From NCBI RefSeq assembly GCF_036898095.1, contig NC_090725.1:211876200-211940199 (forward strand): DNA of 64,000 nt. Direction: 5' to 3'. The position numbers and the translations under genes were made by a program. Of this stretch, positions 34,024 through 46,949 are shown piece after piece; within the stretch, counting starts at the first letter, position 1, and each line of letters starts with the position of its first letter. A model generated the notes under the pieces. That model worked only from the letters and a program-made list of their open reading frames with translations. It was not told the origin of the DNA and made no database searches. Source of the DNA: Palaemon carinicauda. Its lineage: Eukaryota; Arthropoda; Malacostraca; Decapoda; Palaemonidae.

Positions 34024-36866
34024 ATGGATCTCATGAATGTTGCTGATGTTCAGGGAAAGAAGGGGAGGATGCTTTCTATGGAGATCAAGCTAGAGATAAT
34101 CAAGATGTAGGAGGCTGGCATGCGATTAAGTGTGATCGCTAAGGAATATGGCCAAAATCCGTGGACCATCCTTAAGCAGAAGAAAGCCATCAAAGCAGCA
34201 ACACCTCCTATGGGTGAGACTTTTTCCCAGCAAGAGGATCCACGTCCATGCTTCTCCTTTGGATTAAGGACAAGGAAATCATTGGAGAGACAATCACTGA
34301 GACGACAGTCATCCACAAGGCCAGTGCCATTTTCAGTGATGTCGTGCATGATCAGGCCAAAGACGACGCTGGAGAAGGGACATCGCAGCAGATACTCCCA
34401 GAGTTCAAGGCTTCTCAGGGTTGGTTTGAAAAATTCAAGAGACAGTCTAGCATTCATTCAGTGGTGTGACATGGGGAGGCTGCCAGCTCGGACACGAAAG
34501 CGGCTGAAGCCTTTGTTAAAGGAGCCGGCCAGTAAGCCAATATGTGGAAATATAGGACAAAAAAACCCAAGATTTTGAAAAAATTCACTGACCTACGTAT
34601 GGATATGGAGATTGCATATACAAAATATTTTGTCAAAATGCCACTTACTTTCATATTTATAGGGTAATTAGTAAAAGTATCTCAAGAAAATGCAATATTT
34701 CTTCTGTTATCATAAATTTGGTATTTATTACATTTTAATATAAAACAAATTGTGAGCAACGGGATTTGTATGGATTCCATGAATCACAAGACAGGAAGTT
34801 ATAATTACACCCTTCAGTGCTAACAAACCTCAGAGAGAGTACATCTTTGAATTTGACCTCTGACATTCGCTCGCTTTTACGTCTGTTTTTCTTGGTTTCG
34901 GCAAGAATTTCATCATGTCAAAGAGGAAAAGACAATTTTAACAACTAGCTAACATAAGGGAGAAGAAGAATATTTGCCCTAATAAGAGTTCAGAAGTGGG
35001 TAATATCGGCTATATTATTGGATTTACCGAAGGAGAGAGAGAGAGTGATGTGGATGAAGGAGCGACCATCTCACCTGACAGGAGTCTAAAGAAGTAAGAT
35101 ATTGAGCAAAGGGATCTTCATTTATGATTGAATTATGATAAATTATATTGTTTAGGTTTATTAATATAAAAAAAGGAACATAAAATTCATAATAATCATG
35201 ATTTATTAATATTGTCTTTATAAAAATACAAAGAAAACTTTGAATGCCCGTATCTCAAAACTATAGTTATTGACCTTCTCCCTTATTTTTAAAAGATATA
35301 GCAATGAAATTTGGTATATAACTAAGAAAGACACTATAAAACAATCAAATAGAGTCCTTTTTCCAATTTTTGTTTCATTTTTTTTTCTTATTTTTTTCCC
35401 TGATTTACAGGTTTTATTTATTTACCATAAGGAAAAAACTCATATCTAGCAAAAAAAAACTTTTAGAATGAAAAACTATTTGATTGGAGGTCTACATCAG
35501 GTCAATATAGGGTAGTAATCCCAAGTCTTAGTATTAAGTATCAAGGGAGGAGATAGAATTTGAAAAACACTAATTTTCAGGATAAATCGTCCTGGCGTCG
35601 CAAAACCGGTCAGAGGCAAAAATCCTATGCAGTTTGGAGATGTCCTAAGTCACCTTATTAAGTTGTATGAATGTAAAAGCCCTGTCTTTAAAAAATGGCA
35701 TTAGTCGGCCGGCCCCCTTAAGACGTTCGACAAGTTGACAATTGAGGAAGGCTACAGTTCCCAGCAAGTCTTTAGCTGTGATGAAACTGGTCTCTTTTGG
35801 AAAAAACAGGCCTCATCGGAGGTACATCATGGTGGAAGAGAGGAAGCTACCCGGGCATAAGCCTGTGAAGGATAAGCTTTCCCTTGCACTTTGTGCAAAT
35901 GTCAGTGGGGATTGTAAGGTGAAGCCCCTGTGTTGTATCACTCAGAGACTCCTTGAACCTTCAAGGCCTACACAGTTCTAGAGAAATTTTTGGTGATGTG
36001 GAGGGCTAATGCAAAAGCCTGGGTAACAAAACTGTTATACACCGAGTGGGTAAATCTCTGTTTTGGTCCGACTGTCAGGAAATATTTGAAAGAGAAGCAC
36101 CTCCCTCTGAAATGTCAGCTGGTGTTGGACATTGCCCTGGTCATCCTCCTGGCCTTAAGAAAGATATCCTAGCAGAGAATTCATTTATCAAAGTTCTCTA
36201 TCTTCTGCCTAATACCACCCCTCTCCTCCAGCCCATAGACTAGTAAGTGATTTCCAACTTCAAGAAGCAATATATGAAACATCTTTTCAAGAGATGTTTC
36301 GAAATCACTGACAGCAAAACCTCACCCTTCATCAATTTTGGGAGGAGTATTTCGATGTGATATGCCTCAGACTCATCAATCAAGCTTGGCAGGAGGTCTT
36401 GAAGTGCACCTTGAACTCTTCGTGGAAGAAGCTTTGGCCTGATGCCGTCTTCATACGAGACTTCAAAGGATTCCATGTAAGCCTAGCTGTAGCCGAAGCC
36501 GAAAAAGTTAACGATCTTGAACCTGTTCCGCAACCTGAGGTAGACGAGATCATACACTCGGGAGGTCCATGGGGCTGGTCATGGATAAGGACGATATTTA
36601 ATAAGCTTCTCGAGGAGCACCAAGAGGAGCTTGCGACGGACCGCCTGAAGGAGTTGGAGGTCATTCAACTGAACATCGTTCAAGAACAGTTCTCTAGCAG
36701 CGAGGAAGAAGAGAATCATATGACAATGGCAGAAATTAAACAGGCTCTAGCTGCTTTTCATACAGTACAATCTTTAGTAAAAAATAGACATCCCCAAAAG
36801 GTTTACACAGGTCGTGTTCTTGTGCAGTGTAATGATGTTGCCCGACTCATTTCAAGAACATTTTAA
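34024..36866 (+). pseudogene. second Tigger/jerky-like transposase, decayed and interrupted
   Basis: Starts at ATG 34024 and has GRMLSMEIKLEIIKM then a stop. It continues with RLSVIAKEYGQN (helix-turn-helix), LLLWIKDKEIIGETITET, GWFEKFKRQSSIHSVV and AAEAFVK. The last is cut by a 1198-bp insertion (34520-35717) and resumes as KTFDKLTIEEGYSSQQ, VFSCDETGLFWKK (first catalytic Asp), KLPGHKPVKDKLSLALCA and FIKVLYLLPNTTPLLQPID. The C-terminal acidic part is 36357-36866. Many frameshifts and stops. It is clearly related to the 13675-15471 transposase but older. Terminal repeats were not found. Confidence 0.8.
34520..35717. mobile_element. TTAA-flanked non-autonomous element (piggyBac-like)
   Basis: A 1198-bp insertion with TTAA on both sides (34516-34519 and 35718-35721). 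Its ends are short inverted repeats: AGGAGCCGGCC on the left, and GGGGGCCGGCC read back from the right. Removing it with one TTAA rejoins the transposase frame exactly (VK followed by TFDKL). TTAA specificity is typical of piggyBac-type transposases. No transposase is encoded; a short frame at 34914 starting MSKRKRQF stops at once. Confidence 0.75.
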
Positions 36867-37380
36867 GAAGGTAGAAACAAGCTTCCTTGGATAGTCAAGT
36901 GGAAGTTCAAAGTGATCCGAAAAAAAACAGGAAAGTGGAAATGATGAAGAAATTTATGATATTTAGAAAGTACAAAAAGAAAAAAAAAAAAGAAAAAAAA
37001 AATTAATTTTAAGTTATTCGTAAGGTTAGGTGTTGTTTTCTGCCATTTTTCAATATGCTTCATAAAGTTAAATGTTAATGTTTTCTGCAATTTGTCAATG
37101 TGTTTTGTAAAGTTAACTGTTCAATGTTTTCCTGTTACTTGTTAATGTTGTCTGCCGTTCACATACATGTGCACACCCCTCCCCACTGCCTAGAGGTATT
37201 AAGATAATAAGGCAAGTATATATAGAAGGCATAGGAAATGGGAGAATTTTAATATTTTTGTTTTTAATTATACAGGTAAATGCCGATTTAACCAAACTTC
37301 GGGAGAAGCAGCAATATGGACATGAGACGACTATAGAAATCAGAAATTTTGTTTTCAAAATTCTGATTTTCCCCTTAATA
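36867..37380 (+). other. 3' flank of Tigger remnant
   Basis: Contains an A-rich run (36976-37003) and degenerate repeats of about 50 bp with GTTAATGTTTTCTGC words (37036-37160). No gene seen. TACAGGTAAATGCCG at 37274 could be another transposon end, but no partner was found. Confidence 0.4.
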
Positions 37381-37780
37381 TTCTAGAACATACAGTGCCA
37401 GACAGTAAAAATATGATATCGAGGTTATAGAATTGCTGAAGATTAATTAATAAGATTTCTGGCACATAAAACACAACAGACCGTGAACAATTTATATCAA
37501 TGTAATGGCCTTATATCAATTAATAACCTATATTTTTATAATTAAATTAAGCAAGCAAGTATCAGCATAAAACTCACATGCCATAATCTACAAACTTTAG
37601 GGTAGCCTACATTTATTAATCAAAGCCTTAAAGTCATACAGTACTTTACTTGAATATTTTTTAAATATAAAATCAATTATCTTAACTATATTTCTCTGGA
37701 TTACTTTTACAAGAAACCATAACTTATTCTATGGTAGGAATTTGTAATTTAATGCTTTTGGTATCCAAGCACTGACTAAC
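37381..37780. other. AT-rich non-coding DNA
   Basis: No open frame, repeat or RNA gene recognised. If the minus-strand exon at 37781 belongs to a multi-exon gene, this is intronic. Confidence 0.4.
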
Positions 37781-37945
37781 CTTTGTAAGACTGCTTTTCT
37801 CTAACTGCATCACAGGTATCTAGCCTTACACAGGTAAATTCTGGAGGAGTGATGCATCGGCAATCAATTTCACAGTTTGATAGCTGCACCGATTTTCCTA
37901 CTTCTAGAGATATTGAACCAAGATGACACTGGTCAGGGCGGCGAT
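37781..37945 (-). CDS. exon of a host gene: cysteine-rich (VWC-like) module
   Basis: A 165-bp exon bounded by CACAG (acceptor, 37946-37950) and GTTAGT (donor, 37775-37780) on the minus strand. In the only open frame it encodes RRPDQCHLGSISLEVGKS, then VQLSNCEIDCRCITPPEF and TCVRLDTC: seven cysteines in 55 residues, with the CxC and PP-x-x-x-C pattern of VWC-like extracellular modules. Both boundaries are phase 1, matching the donor phase of the 46740-46949 exon, and the split codon at the join reads Tyr. The protein is probably secreted or on the cell surface. Its identity is not certain; arthropod surface proteins combining fibronectin-III and VWC modules are one candidate. Confidence 0.65.
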
Positions 37946-40900
37946 CTGTGAACGCAAGAAGGCAAGTTTTAATATGTCAAATAAAATAATTAACCAATAA
38001 ATTTTCTATTTCAAGAAACTCATACAGCTGCTTCCATAATTAATAGTCATGCTCATATTCAAGCATTTTACTTTTTATCATAGGTTATGAAATTTAATAG
38101 ATAATGTTTAACCACTGTCAACTATATTCACTAATGGAGTTATCTTTAAATGTGATTTAGTCCAATATTTGCTTCAAGTTTGAGATTTTTTTCTACACTG
38201 ATAAATTAAATTACAACTATCCTTTCATGCACTGATAACATCAAGGAAAGCTACAAAAATAACATTGGCCAATATCAATATCTATGCAAGCATGATTACG
38301 AATTAAAATGCCTGTTTAAACAATTCTAAAATGCATTTCTCTTCATAGCAGATATCAAGGTAATTTTCAGCCAACTTATTTAAATGCTAACCGTGTAAGT
38401 TCTACTTTACCTACTCTTTCATAGTTAATGATAAATACATTGAAACTGTAAAACTAAAATTATAATCAATAATGCGAACACAAAACGTCTTTCAATCATG
38501 AATAAATTTTTGGTAAGAAAAACCTTGAAATTCACTGGACAACGAATATTAAAAGAGTTCACTTCAATTGAAAATGCTCTGTACGGGGTGAATACAATCA
38601 AACAAAAACTATATTCTAAAGTTTACTAGTCTGAATGTCATGCATTTTGCATAAGGATTTCAGACCACACAATTTGGCAACAACCAACTATTCATTGCCA
38701 AGGGCATCAATCAGTATCCCTGTAAGTAAATAGTGTAAACTAACAATATTGTATGATTACTCTACGACTAAGAATTTTATAACTACTTCTACATTTTGAG
38801 TTTTACAGTGATAAATCCTACTGAAAGGAATATTAGAGGTAGAAACAAATTATCATCAAAGAAAGAATTAAATACACACTTCATGATTCTAATATTAATT
38901 TAGAAAATTATCACCAGAAAATAAATTGATTGATTTTACAAAAATAGGCCTTAAATCTTTCATCTTCACCACTGAGGCTTTAAAATCGGTTTGAAAAACT
39001 CACGTAATGTTACACAAAAAAAAAAAAAAAACAATAAAAAAGATAATAATACCATGGAAACTTTAGACTGAGTAGATGTAGTTTCTCCTTTAATTACATT
39101 ATCAGAATACAGCATCCAAATCCTACTCATATGGTTATAAAATAGAGGTTTCCTGCATTTTTTCTGGATATGAAGAACATTCCTAAATAGATTATAAATC
39201 TGACATATGTTGTTATTTAATAATTACTCTATTAACAATAGATTTCGCCAAAAATTACTTTATTTTGGACGTCTCTATGGTATTTGTCATTACCAAAGTT
39301 TGATGTTCAAACTTTAAAAGCATGCAGTATCTCATAGGGTGGTGCAATGTTAATGATTGGTTGTACATCAGATACATTTGTTTTATTATCTGTTGTTGTA
39401 AACATTTCAGGAGAATCAGGAATACAATCACACTAAACATCCTTCCATCATTGGAAAAAAAGAACTCAAGATACTAATATTTTTCTAAAGTAAACAACTC
39501 TCCTTCATGGAATAATGCAATAGTATTAAAACTGTTCTTCACGTATTTCAATATTACTTGAGACCTAAATATTCATACAAAACCTATTGGCGTATAAAAT
39601 TTGGCACAAGAGTTTTTATACCCAAATCCACTCCTTTATTCGTTCTAAGTTCTTTAAAAAACAACTTCCAAATTGCTTCTGCAAAGAGGAGAGAGAATTT
39701 TCCTTCTTTTATAGGGGTTTCTAAAAACAGGCACATGCCCTGATTAGGTAACTGGCAAGACCTGTTCCAAAGCAAGAGCATGAGCAGAAACAGGTATATG
39801 ATCCGATATACATGGTAAAATAAACAAATAAATCCAAATACAAGATCCAATTTCAAGTCATCAAGACCAAACACTTCTACATTTTGAATTCCAAAAACAC
39901 CAACTTGACCTATGCAAGAATACATCCTGAAGAGGGGGGAGCAAGGGAAGGGGAGGTATGGGAAACTGACCCCAAACTTATACTCTTTGCTATTTTCTTT
40001 GATTTACCTTCCCCATTTTTGGCTCTGGTTTCAGTTAAATGTAAGTTATCAGACATAACCTTCTATGATAACCAATTACACTTGGCACATTGTGCAAGTA
40101 AGGTACATGCGAGTCCTTGTCAAGGTGCGTATTTTGACGAGGATCCACTTTAGCAAATAGGGGCTTATTCACTTTGCATTCTGCACAAAATATAGCCTTT
40201 ACAAATTTGAAAGACATACCTCTGTTATCCCTAACTAAGAAGTGTACAAAATAAACCTTATACATACTGTACTAATGCAAAGCAAAACAATCGCTTCTAC
40301 TAAGGCTACGGCGATTAGAAGAGTAAGAAATAAAAATACCGCCTTTTCACCTCTGTCACTTTTTCTAAGGTGAAGAAATCGAGGAGGACTTGTCAGATGT
40401 AATAAAAGGAAAATGCTTCTTTTACACAACCTCTCTTAGGAGGGGCGGGCGGCTCCTTGGGACTCCTGACTCCATACAGAGGGAGCCATAGCCCTGTGTA
40501 ATGTTTTTCAAATTCATAGTTATGGCAACAAAAATAGTGACAGGAATGGCTGCATAAGAAAAACCCAAAATCTGTACTCGTTTACAATAGGTAATGGGAA
40601 TTCTACACATACTAGATAAAGTATTTTAATCAACTGAAGTCAAGTGATACAGAACACCCACTATAGAAATAAAAGTCTAATTAGAAGAAAAAACCTCTGA
40701 AAGGACTGTGATAGGTTTAACTAGAGTGCCTATATTTAGGTACTCTAGGTTTAACCAATGTTGGGTAAGTTTTGTTATGTACAGTATATTGTTATGCTGG
40801 CACAGTCTGATGTTGACTGATATTGGATGTCATTATCACTGTGCTGCATGTTAATAACCTAGCAAGCTTTTAAGAATCCTTATAACCGTGTGTGGTTCCA

Positions 40901-41240
40901 GAAGACACAACAACAAAATTTTGATGATAAAATTTATTTCTATAATCACAATTTTAAAATATCCTATTTTCTTTCACTTCAATAGTCCAGCCCCTCTTAA
41001 GAACATTTGGTCAAGCCAACTAATAATGATAATTTTAGTCTATAAAGGCCTAACTTCTACAACATCCTCTTGGCATCTCTAGTTTAGCAGGGAGGAGGGG
41101 ACATGAGATAAACCCAAGGCGAGTACAGATATAATAAGCTTTATTAAAAAAATTCTGCTCATTTCTATGAGCTTTGCCTGGTGTTCACCTGGATCTGGCT
41201 ACCTCCCACACTCTAATGCAGGTTGGTCAGTGAAGGAAAA
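37946..41240 (-). other. intron, AT-rich
   Basis: No second coding signal, RNA gene or element recognised across this stretch. Short frames such as 39584-39925 lack splice sites or recognisable domains. It lies between two phase-compatible exons. Confidence 0.5.
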
Positions 41241-41263
41241 AGCTAATCCATTTAATACCCTAG

Positions 41264-41265
<2 letters not shown>

Positions 41266-41323
<58 letters not shown>

Positions 41324-41356
41324 TATTAATCAGTAATTGTTGATTATTAATTATCA

Positions 41357-41400
<44 letters not shown>

Positions 41401-42126
41401 TTGCTAGACTACAACCCTAGTTTGAAAAGCAGGAAGCTATAAGCCCAAGGGCTCCAACAGGAAAAAATAGCCCAGTGAGGAGAAAAAAAACTGCAAGAGA
41501 AATATGGAACAATATGAAATATTTTGAGAACAGTAACAATATCAATATGAATCTTTCATACATCATCATCACCTCCTCCTATGCCTATTGACGCAAAGGA
41601 TATACCTTGCTAGGCGGTATATCTTAGCAATCCATGTTTGACAAAGGTTATACTTGTATAAGCGGATGAGCAACCTGGTGGAGTAATGAGAGCTTCGGGT
41701 GTGGAGGAAATGGCCCCCTAAATCTTGATGAAGTCAACGGCAGCAGGGTGGAGGATTGTGTTTAAGGTGATGGACTAACTGTCTCTTCGGCTTTTACTCC
41801 TGATACCTAGCAGTTGATCTTACTGGGATTAGTATGGACTGGCAGGAGTCACTTGTCTTAGTTAGATAGGTGCTGCGCATCACAAGGAACTGACTATCCA
41901 TTGATGAATCTAGCCAATGAATCCTCTTTCATATATAAACTATAAAAACTTAAAAAATAGAGGAAGAGTAATAAGATATAAAAGTGTGCCCGAGTGTATC
42001 CTCAAGCAAGAGAACTCTACCCCAAGACAATGTAAGACCATGGTACAGAGACTATGGTATTACCCAAGACTAGAGAATGACGTTTTGATTTTGGAGTGTC
42101 CTTTTCCTAGAAGAACTGCTTAACAT
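41266..42126 (-). repeat. (TTA)n-tailed interspersed repeat, copy 1, interrupted
   Basis: Two (TTA)n runs (41266-41321 and 41361-41399) are followed by CTACAACCCTAGTTTGAAAAG, CTATAAGCCCAAGGGCTCC and AAATAGCCCAGTGAGG. The same words occur at 50150-50230 and, inverted, at 56990-57070. The copy resumes at about 41921 (ACTATAAAAACTT ... AAGCAAGAGAACTCTACCC ... GGTACAGAGACTATGG) after a 360-bp insertion. Read on the minus strand the (TAA)n is a 3' tail, as in some LINEs and SINEs. Confidence 0.75.
41562..41920 (-). mobile_element. small non-LTR element nested in the (TTA)n-tailed repeat
   Basis: About 360 bp, absent from the equivalent position at 50275. It is flanked by similar words TGAATCTTTCATA and TGAATCCTCTTTCATA, which look like a target duplication of about 13-15 bp. 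On the minus strand it ends CTTTGCGTCAATAGGCATAG, then GAGGAGGTGATGATGATG, a (GAT)n-type tail like those of RTE-type elements. No coding capacity. Confidence 0.55.
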
Positions 42127-42629
42127 AACCATCTAGGTTCATCAAGAGTGTTTTAATTTCTCGAGACCAAAACAGTTGATTTTTCCTTTGTACAGTGAGT
42201 GGCAGAGCCATCTGATTCAAGTAAAGGAAGAACTGTTAAGTTTAGATACTTACAAGAATTAAACGAGATTCGTCTCCAATAAACATAAGTTTAAAGGTAA
42301 AAACCAAAAACTGCAAAAATCCACATTGCCAAAATCTATCATACCCAGGATGGTCTAAAAATAAATATGAAATCAAATAAATGTAATTGATAAAAAAATA
42401 CTCCTAATTACTCACTTTTAATACTTTACACTAGATCTTCTAATATGGCTACCCAGCTCCCAATACTTGTTACAAAACTATAATCTAATAAAGATTTATA
42501 TCATTTAATCAATACTGATCACCTCACAATATACAATTTAGATACTACAGAACTTATACTAGAAAATCACCTGCAGATTCTACAGCATCCAATGCTCGGT
42601 AATTCTTATAAGAAAAACATATTTATTTA

Positions 42630-44100
42630 AAGTAGTGATGGGTAATCGATTTGGTATGCCGCTGAGCTATTACAAAAATTCTGTCTAAAGGGATTTCTAC
42701 AGAAATTAAGGGAAATGATTGCACTTCTAACATCATAAACACAAAGTATTAAGGACCTCATCTGACTTAAACCCAATTCTCTAATAGCCTTGGTCACTAA
42801 ACCATTAATAAGAAAAGTCATAACACTCTTGAATCTTAACACAACAGAACAAATTAGAAACCTTTTCTTCAATGTTTGCTGCTTAGTCCAAAATAAAATC
42901 TAATTGCTCTAACTGGATAAAAAAAAACCTGATTCTATGTGAAATTCACCTTTTCCAATGAGAAAATGTGCAAATTGAGGAAGACTTTTCTCCTTAAAAA
43001 AACCCCTTCCATAAGTTGAAGACGAGGACTCTTCAGATAGTATATCACAACATCTAAATTCCAATAAACAGACTTGATAACTCTAGAATTCTCACTTGCA
43101 AAGGACCTAAGTACATCTGCAATCATACCCAAGGTGGATAAATCCTACACAAGTTATCTGAGCTCGGTATTAATCATGTCCTATAGCCATTAATAACAGA
43201 AAGACAATTTCCTTTTTATAAATCTAGAAACAGAAAAACTTGGCATTATCAACCAAACTAGTCCTACAGTAGTAAGAAAGACATTCCTGGGACTGCACCA
43301 ATCAACCATCCTACTGTCTCTTGACACAAATTATTGGTAGACTACAATTTGGAACCTACGCTAGACAATTTAGAGGACCAACAGAAGCCTTTCTATCTGA
43401 GAAAACAGTAAATAGGTTCCATATGGTTAGGTGAACTATCCTCAAAATTGATTGAGACTGGATTGATCTTAGGGATCATTAAGCCCCTCTCGTCAAGGCC
43501 AAAGAGGAGCCACAAGTGCCCTCTTGCTGTTTGAAGATACCCTAAACTCTCTCATCACTGCTCAAATCATTGAGAATAGAGGAAAAGCATACAAGTCCAG
43601 ATTTGACCTTCTATGCTAAGGGATCTAGAGCCAGAGAACAAAATACCTCCATCTTCTTCTTGAGGGAAGTTGCATACATGTCTGTATCTGGTCCAAACAA
43701 CCAACTCCAAATCGCTGGACACTAAAGGACGTAGAGGCATCTCATTTAGCAGTAATTGTACTTTCCTGCTAAAGTAACCTGCTGGAATATTCAATTTCCC
43801 TGGAATAAACTGAGGTAGAAGTATCACAATCAGGTTCATTAAAGATAACAGTACTTTCATTATATGGTACAAGGACTCCAACCTGGACGCCCCCTTCTTC
43901 CAAATATAATTCTATGCTGTTGTGTTGTCTGCAATAATCACTATGTACTTCCCCATCACCATAGAAGCCTTTTAGCCTTGACCCTGGAATACAGCTAAAA
44001 ACTATAGGTAATTTATGTGTAGCGACTACTTCACTGACCACTTTCCTGACAGATGAAGATAATATATGGTTACATCCCCTCCTTCCTGGAAACATCGCTG
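42630..44100 (-). pseudogene. remnant of a different DIRS lineage: RNase H and tyrosine recombinase
   Basis: Frames 43769-44095, 43567-43881, 42935-43132 and 42627-42872 together resemble the 3' half of a DIRS pol. They hold FIPGKLNIPAGYFSRKVQLL (end of RNase H), VYWNLDVVIYYLKSPRLQLM and FLRRKVFLNLHIFS (recombinase core start), and ELGLSQMRSL then YDVRSAIISLNFCRNPF (the region that normally carries His-x-x-Arg). Sequence words differ from copies A-C, so this is a separate family. Heavily mutated. Confidence 0.5.
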
Positions 44101-46739
44101 AAAAGAGACATGCCTGGGAACTTTACTTCAAGCAACACCCTGAACCAAACACTAAAGGTAGTCTCAACATTTCACCAGTTTTAGTTAGTTCTGAATCATC
44201 GGAATGCAATTCGTGTCTAAATGAGAAGTCCTGTCCCAATGATGATCAAGATGTATTTTGAAATCATTCTTTTTAGCCGATCTATTAAAACAAAATTCTT
44301 GAGAGATTCCATGGTACCTAGGAGCCCTATCCACATATAAGCTGACATTGTATTTTTATTATTTAAATTTCTCCAAAAAACACTGTAAGGACTGAATCCT
44401 CTTTTCCGATGAAGATAAACACAAATGGAATTCTAATTATAAAACTATTTTGATACTTGCCTGACATTTATGTGGCTTCCTTCTCAAAGCTGATTAAATG
44501 TCTATGTTTACCATAAAAATCTAAAATTTTCCATTTACTTTTATTGTAATAATCTTGCCCCTTTAGGGGAGTATTAAGTTTATTTGGTGGCATATGGTGA
44601 TATGAATACTAGGGTACACTACATCATCATCAGCCTTTTCAGTATCGAAGTCAAAACATGTTCAACAGACTCCTGACATCAATAATCCTACTCATCCCTT
44701 CCTTTGAGACACACCAGGAAGAATACTATTCATGTGACCCTTCAGATCTTGTTTTCCTCATCTTGACTTAACGAAAATTTAAGTTGGATATGTTTTTTAC
44801 TTTGGAGACTCCAGCCCTGAGACAACATTTATTGGTTGATCAAGCCACACATATGACAAGTTTGTAACACTTTTCTAACTTTTCATACTGTAACAATGTT
44901 TCCCACAAATACCACTGGACATTTCCTTTAAACTTGGGAGGTTTCAAGACAGAAACCCCAAAACTATACATCTCTTATCCTCTCCTTTTCACTATGCACC
45001 TTGTTTTCATCCAATGTGCATTGGCAATCTTCACAATTTATGTACATCTTAGGTGGGATTCTGAACCCTATAACTGTCTGTGGTTAGTCAAATATTCACT
45101 CGTTGGTACAACCACATTATCTGAACTCTTGAATGATCATATACCCTTAATTATATTGAATACATAAATTATTCAAATATACAGTAATTCCCTCATAATG
45201 CTTTCATTCACAATGCATACTTGCTGCTTACTTTAAGTAGCCCCTACTTAAGTATATATTTGGCTATCAGAGGCAATAAAATGTATAGTATTCATGCATG
45301 AATTATAGAAAAAAACCCACTGCCTTAGGCAAAGGATTTCTTCCATTCTCTTTAACTAGATACAGAAGTCTCTTTTGTAATGTCCAAGTAGATCCTGAAA
45401 ATAGAAATCAAAGGGTATTGGGGTTGATCTCCCCTAACAATGGTAATTCACTAACTGCTGTCCCAATGGAATACACCATTAAACATAGTACTACTTCATG
45501 TGTTTATGACCGCACATTTTAAACTAAATACTGTATGTGTTTATGGCCAACCTAAAATACAAGTGTTTGTATAAGTCAGAAAATATTCTTGAGTAAATCT
45601 TCATGCATACATTAACAGCGGAGTAAACTATTATCACATCCACATGAGCATACCTACAATCCACATTAGTTTGAGGAGAACATTCTTGTGGTTTATTTTT
45701 TGTAGTAATAAAAGGGAACTCATTGATATAACAATATTATTGTCAAATATCTTTGTTATGGTTGTCTCTATGTCTTCTATCTATTCATGCAAATGCACCA
45801 TATCTGCATATGCATACATCACATGCACTTGCATACATAACATCTATCAAATATATTGTATCTTATTCACCATCGTTTGTTTTTTGAACCTTGATAATTG
45901 TTAATTTCAATATACTCAGCTTGCTTACCTTGTGACTCACTGATGATCTTAATTGTTGTATCACTAACCTATCCCATCAATATATCTGTTTTTTCAGTTT
46001 ATTGAATTACTCTTCGTCACTATTGCAAATAATAGACAAGACATTGGAAACTATTTGTATATTAGTTAATTTTGTCATAGCGTACTTTGAAATAATTTTC
46101 TCACACAGGAAATTTTTATTTCGTTCATGCACAACACAATGATTCACATTTTCAAATGATGAATAATGTTGTCATTACATGAAATGTTTACAATAATTCT
46201 CAGGATTAACTTTTGAAATATTTGTCTATCACATTAAAAAATAGAAAGGGGTTTATCTTTTATGATTTTCCATTAAAACTAAAAAAAAATTTGATAGGCA
46301 TAAATTCAGACACTGTAAATGCAAGCACGCACATATAGCCTGTTACTGAATCGGTACTGATAGGACACTTATAACTCTATATATTGCCATGCTTCATACA
46401 TTTTGAACAATCTAATTATTATATAACATGATGTTCTGGAGCTCACATTCTTTCTTCAGATGCAGAACACTTTACTGTAGTGCAGATAATTATAGCATTC
46501 CTTCCTACTCCAGCAAGCAGTATCCAAAATCCTTCAGTAAGCAAGTGTCTCCATTTTGCTGCTATTAGCTTTTGAGATTATTTGAAAGAAAACTTGTTAC
46601 TTGTTTAATCATTTTTAATCATCATAGGTAAAATAAATACCTGAAACAAATACCTGAAACCCTTTTGTCATTAACTAAAAACAGCCATTTGGAATCCACT
46701 GCCGACTTTTAACTGTTAAACATGTATGCTGGGACTTAC
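44101..46739 (-). other. intron, AT-rich
   Basis: No convincing exon, element or RNA gene recognised. Frames at 44934, 45298 and 45644 show no domain or splice context. Confidence 0.45.
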
Positions 46740-46949
46740 AATTTGGAATTAGACTGAAGACAACCAAAGGGGAAATATCACCCAGTTTTTGTTCATTTTC
46801 TGCAGCCACTGCTATGATGTATGACTGTTCTAAGTAGAGACCACCAGATACCAACTGTGTGATAAGAGGACCAGTGAATTTTGAGGCAGTGCTCTTATCC
46901 AGGAGAGGTTTATCTTTTGGGCCTAATGCCTGAACCCACACTTGATAAC
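46740..46949 (-). CDS. exon of a host gene: fibronectin-III-like segment
   Basis: A 210-bp exon on the minus strand. The acceptor ends CACGCAG (46950) and the donor is GTAAGT (46734-46739). It encodes YQVWVQALGPKDKPLLDK, STASKFTGPLITQLVSGGLY and LEQSYIIAVAAENEQKLG, then DISPLVVFSLIPN. The L-x-x-x-x-x-Y-I-I-A-V-A-A-x-N pattern and following SP are typical of the last strands of a fibronectin type III domain. It is phase 1 at both ends: the upstream exon (49768-49970) ends in phase 1 and the downstream exon (37781-37945) begins in phase 1. Together they form a domain-per-exon layout common in extracellular proteins. Confidence 0.7.

Noticed and set aside
39584..39925. 113-residue minus-strand frame as a gene
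   Set aside because: Low-complexity hydrophobic translation of AT-rich DNA, no splice context and no recognisable domain.
45180..45260. CAGTAATTCCCTCATAATGC as a pogo-like transposon end
   Set aside because: No matching inverted partner or TA-flanked boundary could be found, so the resemblance may be chance.
44934..45904. Short plus-strand frames in the intron
   Set aside because: No domain, start context or conservation; expected by chance in AT-rich DNA.
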